In this document: positions 1-5,094 of the stretch, in pieces
Position numbering within the stretch: the stretch's first letter is position 1
Layout: each line of letters starts with the position of its first letter
Source of the DNA: JAUIHN01 sp964556075
GTDB lineage: Bacteria; Patescibacteriota; Saccharimonadia; Saccharimonadales; Saccharimonadaceae
Assembly (NCBI GenBank): GCA_964556075.1
Contig: CAZKUV010000042.1
Span: 1 to 6,362, forward strand
Direction: 5' to 3'
Length of the DNA stretch: 6,362 bases
Notes under the pieces: model-generated
What the model saw: the letters and a program-made list of their open reading frames with translations, nothing else
Told to the model about the DNA's origin: nothing
Database searches by the model: none
Program-made: the position numbers and the translations under genes

Positions 1-524
1 GTTATGTCACCCCGAATACAAGGTTCGTATACATGTTTACTACAGCCGTAGGCGGGTGATACTAGCTGCTTTTTTTGGGCGATAATAATCTTTCTATCTC
101 GACCTTCGCCTTCTGAAAAGGTGCGAATGTCGTCATATTCCTGAGCGAGCTTATGAACGATTCGCCTGTCTGCCGGATTAAGATTGGCAATATGGGAATC
201 TCCGGTCCTCCTAACCTCCTCAATCCAGCCCCTTGCTTGCTCCATAAGTTTTTCCGCACGCTGCTTTTTGTAATCTGCTATATCTACATTAACCCTATTA
301 AGAGCTGCTCCTTTGTTTCTAAGCGTAGTCGAAACAATATACTGCATACTACGAAGTGTTTCAGCATTTCTCCCTATAAGAATACTATTTAACTCTGAAG
401 ACGATACGCTTAGCTCAATAACATCCTCTTCGATACTAGCTTCAATGTCTACATTAGCTCCGAAGAATGAAGTCAAATCTTCTAGGTATTTCTTTGCAAA
501 CTCAATTGATTCTTGCCTATCCAC
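1..524 (-). CDS. jag: Jag/KhpB RNA-binding protein (KH + R3H), partial at left edge
   Basis: This is a cytoplasmic RNA-binding protein of the Jag/SpoIIIJ-associated (KhpB) family, which in other bacteria is linked to small RNAs and envelope growth. About 174 codons are visible. A KH domain spans roughly residues 33-85, with the loop sequence LIGRNAETLRSMQYIV where relatives usually have GxxG; here it is GRNA, so the second glycine is alanine. An R3H domain spans about 115-148, with R120-xxx-H124 and the typical ending SEGEGRDRKIII. The usual longer Jag_N domain is very short. The start is GTG at 522-524, chosen because a perfect AGGAGG lies five bases upstream; that GTG shares one base with the yidC stop (TAGTG), so translation is probably coupled. 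After R3H the frame passes through seven As and stays open to the window edge with an atypical tail (CSKHVYEPCIRGD). Homologues often end soon after R3H, so a homopolymer error or frameshift is possible. Identity is sure; the 3' end is not. Confidence 0.9.
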   Translation of the reverse strand, partial: MDRQESIEFAKKYLEDLTSFFGANVDIEASIEEDVIELSVSSSELNSILIGRNAETLRSMQYIVSTTLRNKGAALNRVNVDIADYKKQRAEKLMEQARGWIEEVRRTGDSHIANLNPADRRIVHKLAQEYDDIRTFSEGEGRDRKIIIAQKKQLVSPAYGCSKHVYEPCIRGDI

Positions 525-1462
525 TACTTCCTCCTTTTACGCGATTCCTTTGCGGTAATACGCCTAATATTAGGAGTGTTTTTTGACTTTTTCTTCGTGG
601 TATCTGTTGCTTGATGTTGTTTCTTTGAATCTTTTTCAAACGCTTCTTCTGCGAGTTCTTCTAGGTCTTCTTCGTCATGTTTAAGGACGCTCGACTGTTG
701 GATGACTGCGACGAGGTTGGAGACGGCGTAATACAGCACTAATGCTCCAGGAAGTCCGATCATGATAAATAACATAATGAACGGAAAAACTTTTGTCATT
801 TTGCGAGCGACAAGCGCGTTCATCTCCGCCTGATCGGCAGGCTTTCCTTCGGCGGCTTCGCTCATAATTTCCCGAAAGCCTTTTTGACCGTCTGTTTTCG
901 GCATGAGCTGCTTGCTCATGTAGTACTGTGTAGCTGCTGCGACTAACGCGATAGCCATAATCCAGCCGTTCGCTAACGCGTTTTCGGTTAAATCTATAAC
1001 ACCGAACAGTTTCTCGTTGAAGTTGTCCGGGTTTTCGATAAGTTCCTTTATTGGCGCAAGATTCTCAAGAAAACTATACGTAAATTCTTCAATTCTCGCT
1101 CGATCATATGTAAAAATACGAATCACCTGATAAAGAGCGATAAATATTGGGAGTTGGATAAACAGAATCATGATGGAGCGAAACGGACTAACGCCGTGCT
1201 TCTTGTATAGATCCATCATCATCGCGGTCTCGAGTTGCTTATTACCCTTTGTCTCTTTCTTGATTCGAGACAGTTCGGGCTGAAGCTTTCGCATCGTCTT
1301 TGTCTGATGAAGCTGCTTCTTAACTAGTGGAAAGAGCGCAATACGAACTAAGATGGTAAAGAGTATGAGACTGACACCAAAATCTCCCCCAGGAATAACA
1401 CTATAAAGACCAATGAGAAGGTTAAAAATCGGCTGTATAATCAGTAGGTCAAAAATATTCAC
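524..1462 (-). CDS. yidC: YidC/OxaI membrane protein insertase
   Basis: YidC inserts and folds membrane proteins, alone or with SecYEG. The 312-residue product has the YidC core and lacks the large periplasmic domain of proteobacterial YidC. It has no lipobox cysteine, unlike Bacillus SpoIIIJ. Likely membrane segments lie near residues 5-22, 28-47, 95-117, 165-183 and 224-256. R40 in the first core helix (FTILVRIALFPL) matches the conserved groove arginine. A cytoplasmic hairpin of charged residues follows (about 48-92), with QTKTMRKLQPEL typical of the family. The C-terminal tail (261-312) is first acidic, then strongly lysine/arginine rich, as in YidC proteins that contact ribosomes. The start is GTG, with GGAG ten bases upstream. 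It sits 40 bp after rnpA and overlaps jag by one base, the usual rnpA-yidC-jag order. Identity is firm. Confidence 0.96.
   Translation of the reverse strand: MNIFDLLIIQPIFNLLIGLYSVIPGGDFGVSLILFTILVRIALFPLVKKQLHQTKTMRKLQPELSRIKKETKGNKQLETAMMMDLYKKHGVSPFRSIMILFIQLPIFIALYQVIRIFTYDRARIEEFTYSFLENLAPIKELIENPDNFNEKLFGVIDLTENALANGWIMAIALVAAATQYYMSKQLMPKTDGQKGFREIMSEAAEGKPADQAEMNALVARKMTKVFPFIMLFIMIGLPGALVLYYAVSNLVAVIQQSSVLKHDEEDLEELAEEAFEKDSKKQHQATDTTKKKSKNTPNIRRITAKESRKRRK
530..535 (-). promoter_or_regulatory. Shine-Dalgarno site of jag, inside the yidC 3' end
   Basis: AGGAGG on the minus strand ends five bases before the jag GTG. It lies within the last codons of yidC and fixes the non-ATG start of jag. 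It implies that the two genes share one mRNA. Confidence 0.8.
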
Positions 1463-1496
1463 GTTCTAAAAACTCCAGAAAAACATCCTTTATCCT

Positions 1497-1505
1497 AGTA
1501 TATCA
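1497..1505 (-). promoter_or_regulatory. Possible extended -10 promoter for yidC-jag
   Basis: The minus strand reads TGATATACT, an extended -10 (TGnTATAmT type) that includes the rnpA stop codon TGA. A start about seven bases on would give a leader of roughly 28 bases containing the GGAG ribosome site of yidC. No good -35 is seen. Transcription from rnpA alone could also serve yidC. Confidence 0.3.
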
Positions 1506-1859
1506 CGACGAACTGGTATAGATATCAGCATCTGTAAATAGTTGCTGAATAATTGATTCTATGTCGTGAAATGGCATGTGAAGCGCCTCGCCGGAGACGA
1601 CCGTCACCACTACATCCATACCATTCTTTATTTGTGGTAGCTGTTTACGAATAACTTCATATACTCGTCGACGCATTCGGTTGCGACCAACCGCGCTTTT
1701 ATGAACCTTCTTACTTACCACGACAGCAAATCGCGGGCTCCTCTCCTGACGATTTGGTACAAATTTCACTTTAAATATGTGCGAGTGTACCGTTTTGCCA
1801 TTCTTATAGACGTTCCGAAGGCTATTCGGTCCATGGAAACGATTCTCATTAGCTAACAT
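1503..1859 (-). CDS. rnpA: Ribonuclease P protein component
   Basis: This is the small basic protein that assists the RNase P RNA in trimming the 5' leader of precursor tRNAs. The product has 118 residues, the usual size. The start MLANENRF matches the family's leader-binding N-terminus (MLxxxxRL type). The RNR signature is clear at about residues 53-67 (HKSAVGRNRMRRRVYE), with R59, N60 and R63-R65 as the RNA-contact residues. The middle (RFAVVVSKKV) gives the expected central strand. The ATG start has AAGGG seven bases upstream. A terminator stands between it and rpmH, so it probably uses its own extended -10 promoter plus some read-through. The end, DIYTSSS, is slightly longer than many homologues. 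The RNase P RNA gene is not in this window. Identity is firm. Confidence 0.96.
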   Translation of the reverse strand: MLANENRFHGPNSLRNVYKNGKTVHSHIFKVKFVPNRQERSPRFAVVVSKKVHKSAVGRNRMRRRVYEVIRKQLPQIKNGMDVVVTVVSGEALHMPFHDIESIIQQLFTDADIYTSSS

Positions 1860-1871
1860 ACTATAGCCCTT

Positions 1872-1880
1872 ATTGTAGCA
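1872..1880 (-). promoter_or_regulatory. Likely extended -10 promoter of rnpA
   Basis: The minus strand reads TGCTACAAT, a TGn extension joined to a five-of-six match to TATAAT. No convincing -35 is present, which fits extended -10 promoters. Only 12 bases separate it from the rnpA ATG, so the predicted leader is about 4-6 bases. This is an inference from sequence only. Confidence 0.45.
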
Positions 1881-1911
1881 CCTCTAGGACAGCGATTTGT
1901 ATTAAGAGGAA

Positions 1912-1940
1912 ACAAAAACAGCCCTTTGATGCGGGCTGTT
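1912..1940 (-). terminator. Rho-independent terminator after rpmH
   Basis: On the minus strand AACAGCCC (1940-1933) pairs perfectly with GGGCTGTT (1924-1917) around an eight-base loop, followed by a T-rich run (TTTG then TTT). It starts three bases after the rpmH stop. It should end most rpmH transcripts before rnpA, so that L34 can be made in far larger amounts than RNase P protein. Confidence 0.85.
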
Positions 1941-1943
1941 AAT

Positions 1944-2081
1944 CTAGATGGCGACCTTTGCGCGTCCCTTGAGGCGGCGGCGCTTCAGGACAGCTCGTCC
2001 GGCCTTCGTAGAAATCCTAGCGCGGAATCCATGGGTTCGTGCACGGTGCCTAGTGTGCGGTTGGTAGGTTCTTTTTGGCAT
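1944..2081 (-). CDS. rpmH: 50S ribosomal protein L34
   Basis: L34 is a small, very basic protein of the large ribosomal subunit that binds 23S rRNA. The gene encodes 45 residues. It opens with the diagnostic MPKRTYQP, continues with THGFRARISTKAGR (the conserved HGFrxRm-t-xGR stretch), and ends KRRRLKGRAKVAI. The ATG has AAGG five bases upstream and a very strong promoter just beyond it. It is the first gene left of the origin, transcribed away from dnaA, as in most bacteria with this arrangement. It is followed at once by a strong terminator. Identity is certain from the N-terminal signature and position. Confidence 0.97.
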   Translation of the reverse strand: MPKRTYQPHTRHRARTHGFRARISTKAGRAVLKRRRLKGRAKVAI

Positions 2082-2090
2082 AACTGCCTT

Positions 2091-2119
2091 ATTATACTTT
2101 TTTCATCTGTTTTTTACAA
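2091..2119 (-). promoter_or_regulatory. Sigma-70 type promoter of rpmH
   Basis: The minus strand has TTGTAA (2119-2114), a 17-base spacer, and a perfect TATAAT (2096-2091). Spacing is ideal and the spacer is A-rich. Only nine bases lie between the -10 and the rpmH ATG, so initiation at the usual distance would give a nearly leaderless mRNA. Confidence 0.75.
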
Positions 2120-2128
2120 GATTAGAGC

Positions 2129-2169
2129 TTGAAATTTTACCTTTTAATTATTTTGCTACATATATTTAT
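2129..2169. other. AT-rich segment, likely DNA unwinding element
   Basis: Only 6 of these 41 bases are G or C. The segment directly abuts the first two DnaA boxes and contains runs such as TTTTAATTATTTTG and TATATTTAT. This is the expected place and composition for the origin unwinding element. It lies between the rpmH promoter and the box cluster. The exact limits are a judgement. Confidence 0.6.
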
Positions 2170-2174
2170 CCACT
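2166..2174 (+). promoter_or_regulatory. DnaA box 1
   Basis: TTATCCACT has one mismatch (last base) to the TTATCCACA consensus. It lies at the edge of the AT-rich segment. Confidence 0.7.
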
Positions 2175-2186
2175 ACATGTGCCGCT

Positions 2187-2195
2187 TTATCCACA
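2187..2195 (+). promoter_or_regulatory. DnaA box 2
   Basis: TTATCCACA is a perfect consensus match in the same direction as box 1 and 21 bp from it. Confidence 0.88.
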
Positions 2196-2218
2196 ATTTA
2201 ATAGAGGTATTCTTTGGC

Positions 2219-2227
2219 TGTGGATAA
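2219..2227 (-). promoter_or_regulatory. DnaA box 3
   Basis: TGTGGATAA on the plus strand is a perfect consensus box facing left, opposite to boxes 1 and 2. Confidence 0.88.
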
Positions 2228-2281
2228 ACTGCCTCTCTGTTTGTGAGTTTTTTAGCTTTCTAATACCATGCCCTCTTCTGG

Positions 2282-2310
2282 TTGTGGAAAACTATTGAGA
2301 CTAGTATAGT
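2282..2310 (+). promoter_or_regulatory. Likely dnaA promoter
   Basis: TTGTGG (2282-2287), a 17-base spacer and TATAGT (2305-2310; five of six to TATAAT) form a reasonable sigma-70 promoter. Initiation near 2317 would give a leader of about 35 bases holding the palindrome and the GAGGGG ribosome site (2334-2339). Confidence 0.55.
2283..2291 (-). promoter_or_regulatory. DnaA box 4, over the dnaA -35
   Basis: TGTGGAAAA is the reverse of TTTTCCACA, one mismatch from consensus. It covers most of the likely -35 of the dnaA promoter, so bound DnaA would probably block RNA polymerase. Confidence 0.65.
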
Positions 2311-2313
2311 ATG

Positions 2314-2330
2314 TAGTAACATCGTTACTA
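2314..2330. repeat. 17-bp perfect palindrome at the dnaA transcription start
   Basis: TAGTAAC and GTTACTA are 7-base inverted arms around ATC. The palindrome lies just after the likely dnaA -10 and four bases before the ribosome site. It could be a regulator's operator or a small stem-loop in the dnaA leader. The sequence shows the symmetry; the role is unknown. Confidence 0.6.
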
Positions 2331-2351
2331 ATTGAGGGGAAACGTTCGAGT

Positions 2352-3716
2352 ATGCAGGATGCGTTGTGGCAAAGTGTTTTAGGCGAAATTGAACTCTCGG
2401 TTTCACACGCCAACTTTACTACGTGGTTTAAAAATACAGAGCTTGTCGAGCAAACCGATGACACGGTCACTATCGCGGTCGCAAACATCTTCGCGAAGCG
2501 ACAGTTCGAAGTTAAGTTCAATGATCAAATCAGGAAGATCCTTGAAAAGAACGGGGTTGTACCCAAAACTATCATCTATACCGTTAAGTCCTCTAGCACT
2601 AAGAAGACCGCCTCGAGAGAGACTGCAGCCGTTCGTAATAAACTATCCGTCGATGAGCTCCTACCAACGAGTCAACCCATCTCGACCGGGACAACCACTA
2701 CTAGCGGGCTTAATCCACGTTACACATTCTCAAATTTCATTGTCGGATCAAGCAATGACCTCGCCTATACAGCATGCCGCTCAGTGGCTGCGAATCCAGG
2801 AGTTAAATATAATCCGCTCTTTCTCTATGGTGGAGTTGGTCTCGGTAAGACACATCTCATGCAGGCGGTTGGAAGTGAAATCTTAGAGAAAAATCCTAAG
2901 GCGAAGATACTTTACATTAACACCGAAACCTTCGTGAAAGACTTCATTGAAATGATCCGCTTTAAAAAGACCGGTTTTTCCAATAAGTACCGAAACGTCG
3001 ATGTGTTAATTGTTGACGACATGCAATTTATCGCTGGTAAAGAAAAAGTCCAGGAAGAATTCTTCCATACGTTTAACGTGCTTCACCAGGCGAATAAACA
3101 GATTATAATTAGCAGCGACCGACCGCCACGAAATATCCCTACCCTGACCGATCGTCTTAGAAGTCGGTTCGAATGGGGTATGGCAATAGACATTCAAATG
3201 CCCGACTTTGAAACGCGTTGCGCGATTGTAGCCGCCAAGGCATCAAGTTCAGGGGTTGAGCTCGGCCAAGAGACGATTGAATATCTCGCAAATACCATCA
3301 AAACCAACATCCGAGAACTCGAAGGTGCGCTTAATCAGTTGCTCGCATACGCCGAAATGCGCGGAGTAACCCCAGATATAGCGACGGCGGAAGGTTTGCT
3401 TGGTAGCGTCAGACAAACCAGACCACAGCATCTTACCCCTAAACAGATTGTCGATAAAACTGCCAAACACTTCCAGCTTGACGTTAAAGAGATTTGCGGA
3501 GCCAAACGGGATAAATATATAGTTGTTCCACGACAAATCGCAATGTATCTCCTTCGAAGTGAGCTTCATCTCAGCTTTCCAAGAATAGCAAGCGAACTTG
3601 GACGAAAAGATCATACGACCGCTATTCACTCGGTCGAGAAAATTGAAAAGGCTATGAAGCTCGATCAACTCATTCGTGAGCAGGTCGCGGAAATCAGGGA
3701 TAAGCTCTATGCGTAA
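2352..3716 (+). CDS. dnaA: Chromosomal replication initiator DnaA
   Basis: DnaA is the AAA+ ATPase that binds DnaA boxes, opens the origin and helps load the replicative helicase. The product has 454 residues. Domain I (about 1-80) carries the conserved W..F pattern (FTTWFKNT). Domain II is a short Ser/Thr-rich linker (about 81-122). In domain III the Walker A is GGVGLGKTH (160-168), Walker B is VLIVDDMQF (218-226), sensor 1 is IIISSDRPP (251-259), the arginine finger lies in DRLRSRFEWG (R272 likely), and sensor 2 is near R321. Domain IV has the helix-turn-helix with the signature DHTTAIHSVEKI (420-431) and R394, equivalent to a key box-contact arginine. The ATG is canonical for the family; the GAGGGG ribosome site is rather far, 12 bases upstream. 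It is transcribed away from the origin and is probably autoregulated by box 4. Identity is certain. Confidence 0.98.
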   Translation: MQDALWQSVLGEIELSVSHANFTTWFKNTELVEQTDDTVTIAVANIFAKRQFEVKFNDQIRKILEKNGVVPKTIIYTVKSSSTKKTASRETAAVRNKLSVDELLPTSQPISTGTTTTSGLNPRYTFSNFIVGSSNDLAYTACRSVAANPGVKYNPLFLYGGVGLGKTHLMQAVGSEILEKNPKAKILYINTETFVKDFIEMIRFKKTGFSNKYRNVDVLIVDDMQFIAGKEKVQEEFFHTFNVLHQANKQIIISSDRPPRNIPTLTDRLRSRFEWGMAIDIQMPDFETRCAIVAAKASSSGVELGQETIEYLANTIKTNIRELEGALNQLLAYAEMRGVTPDIATAEGLLGSVRQTRPQHLTPKQIVDKTAKHFQLDVKEICGAKRDKYIVVPRQIAMYLLRSELHLSFPRIASELGRKDHTTAIHSVEKIEKAMKLDQLIREQVAEIRDKLYA

Positions 3717-3983
3717 AACATGTGGAAATCAGTTGCATATCTTCAGGATAAGTAATCGGAAAAGCTGTGCCCTGCTATCCTCAGCGATGTGTGAAAGAAC
3801 TACCTATAGACAGAACACTAGGATAACTAAGTCGACTTTACTCACCTTGTACTATAGTTTTACCCAATCTCTTCCACGTACAGAATCACTCTCCTACCTC
3901 TGGTCGAACATACTTTTTACACACAATCCACACACCCTACTATTAACGCCACAAATTAAATTCTTAAAAGAAAGGTATTAGTA
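3717..3983. other. dnaA-dnaN spacer, no gene supported
   Basis: This 267-bp spacer is long for such a compact region. An open frame of about 100 codons crosses it, but it starts inside dnaA and reads as low-quality, Ser/Thr-rich sequence with no family resemblance, so it is not called. The right half holds a possible dnaN promoter and weak DnaA-box-like sites (TTTTACACA at 3915-3923, CAATCCACA at 3924-3932). A further weak site, TGTGGAAAT, sits at 3721-3729 just after the dnaA stop. No clear terminator was found. Confidence 0.5.
3916..3943 (+). promoter_or_regulatory. Possible dnaN promoter
   Basis: TTTACA (3916-3921; five of six to TTGACA), a 16-base spacer and TACTAT (3938-3943; four of six) would start transcription near 3950. 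The leader would be about 34 bases and would include the AAAGG ribosome site at 3971-3975. A second -10-like TATAGT at 3853-3858 lacks a well-spaced -35. Confidence 0.4.
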
Positions 3984-5084
3984 ATGGAGCTGACAGTCAC
4001 ACAAGAAAATCTTTCTCGCGCACTTGGAGGTGTCGGACGAGTCGCGAGTAATCGGGCCGGGTTGCCAATTTTAAATAACATACTCCTCAGAACCGATGGA
4101 ACTCGATTATTAGTGGCTGCGACGAATCTAGAAATTGCTTCCGTGTATCATATCGGTTCGAAGATCGTAACTCCTGGAGCGATAACGGTCCCTGCAAGGC
4201 TGATAAACGAGTTTATTACAAGTTTACCTAGCGGTACGGTTGAACTGAAAGCTACGGACAATCGTCTCACGATTACATCCGGGAGGTACTCTTCTGTAAT
4301 TAACGGGATTGTCGCAGAAGAATTTCCCGAGCTTCCTACGATTGACGAGACGGACTCCCTACTCTTTAAAGTTGACGCGGCTGACTTTAAGCAGGCAGTT
4401 TCTCAAACGATTATTACCGCAGGCACTGACACTACCCGCCCAGTGCTTACGGGTGTTTATTGGCATATCAGCGACGGACATATATATCTAGCCGCGACGG
4501 ATGGATATAGGTTGTCCGAGCGTAAGCTGATGGTCGCCGAAGGCGATCTCTCCGCGATCATCCCTGCATCAACCCTTCAGGAAGTCTTGCGTACACTTAA
4601 CGATGACACAAGCGAAATTGAGATGCTATTCGACGATACTCAGGTAAGATTTCGTATGAATGGCGTTGAGGTAACGAGTCGGCTGATTGATGGCAATTAT
4701 CCTGACTATAGACAGCTTATCCCCGCTACTTCTGACATTAACATACGCATCAATGCGACTGAGTTTACTAGAATAACGAAAATCGCTGGATTATTCGCAC
4801 GCGCCTCCGGGGGTAGTATTACTATTACTGCGGATAGCGAAAAGAAGTCGCTCTCGATTCACTCTATAGCATCGGAGCTTGGTGAGAATACTTCTTCTGC
4901 TGAGGCTGAGGTCGAAGGCGATGGCCAAGTAACGCTTAATTCACGTTATCTAAGTGACGCCTTATCTGTGGTCGGAGCGGATGTAGTTAGGTTCAGATTT
5001 AGCGGTAAATTATCTCCCTGTGTTATTACTCCTGCCGACGGAGAATCTGAATATACCCATATAATTATGCCTCTAAAAAGCTAG
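3984..5084 (+). CDS. dnaN: DNA polymerase III sliding clamp (beta subunit)
   Basis: DnaN is the ring-shaped dimer that tethers DNA polymerase III to DNA and serves as a docking site for other replication and repair proteins. The product has 366 residues, the normal length, and divides into three clamp domains (about 1-122, 125-248, 250-366). Family landmarks are RPVLTGVYW (152-160), ATDGYRLSER (171-180), LIDGNYPDY (234-242), and the C-terminal HIIMPLKS, whose MPL lines the peptide-binding pocket. The ATG has AAAGG eight bases upstream. It follows dnaA after a spacer with its own likely promoter. Its stop codon overlaps the ribosome site of recF, so dnaN and recF are probably one coupled unit. 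Identity is certain. Confidence 0.97.
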   Translation: MELTVTQENLSRALGGVGRVASNRAGLPILNNILLRTDGTRLLVAATNLEIASVYHIGSKIVTPGAITVPARLINEFITSLPSGTVELKATDNRLTITSGRYSSVINGIVAEEFPELPTIDETDSLLFKVDAADFKQAVSQTIITAGTDTTRPVLTGVYWHISDGHIYLAATDGYRLSERKLMVAEGDLSAIIPASTLQEVLRTLNDDTSEIEMLFDDTQVRFRMNGVEVTSRLIDGNYPDYRQLIPATSDINIRINATEFTRITKIAGLFARASGGSITITADSEKKSLSIHSIASELGENTSSAEAEVEGDGQVTLNSRYLSDALSVVGADVVRFRFSGKLSPCVITPADGESEYTHIIMPLKS

Positions 5085-5087
5085 GAG
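5083..5087 (+). promoter_or_regulatory. Shine-Dalgarno site of recF overlapping dnaN stop
   Basis: AGGAG begins within the TAG stop of dnaN and ends seven bases before a TTG codon. It supports TTG as the recF start and implies that recF is translated by coupling to dnaN. Confidence 0.75.
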
Positions 5088-5094
5088 CGCTACA

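Larger units (their letters stand above)
2166..2291. other. Chromosomal origin oriC, DnaA box cluster
   Basis: Four DnaA boxes (two perfect TTATCCACA, two with one mismatch) lie between rpmH and dnaA beside an AT-rich segment. Two face right and two face left. Centre spacings are 21, 32 and 64 bp, close to 2, 3 and 6 helical turns, so the boxes should lie on one face of the helix. The rest of 2082-2351 holds the rpmH and dnaA promoters and no gene. The divergence of the flanking genes at this point supports an active origin, but activity is not proven by sequence. Confidence 0.88.

Noticed and set aside
3..59. Plus-strand frame ending at TGA 57-59 that could be the end of a gene converging on jag
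   Set aside because: Only 18 codons are visible and they overlap the still-open jag frame. It becomes plausible only if jag really ends at 62-64, which this window cannot show.
153..558. Two overlapping plus-strand frames opposite jag
   Set aside because: They are antisense shadows of a clear KH-R3H coding sequence and have no ribosome site or family resemblance.
1926..2132. Plus-strand frame opposite rpmH
   Set aside because: The minus strand encodes a certain L34, and the plus frame starts inside the terminator hairpin.
2252..2521. Minus-strand frame over the dnaA start and promoter
   Set aside because: It overlaps the DnaA N-terminus and origin elements, and its sequence is of low quality; it is a shadow.
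3740..3785. Inverted repeat AGGATA/TATCCT after dnaA as a terminator
   Set aside because: The arms are only 6 bp with a loop near 30 bases and no T-run follows.
3676..3981. Open frame of about 101 codons across the dnaA-dnaN spacer, plus strand
   Set aside because: It begins inside dnaA in another frame, has no good ribosome site, shows no domain, and runs over likely promoter elements up to the dnaN ribosome site.
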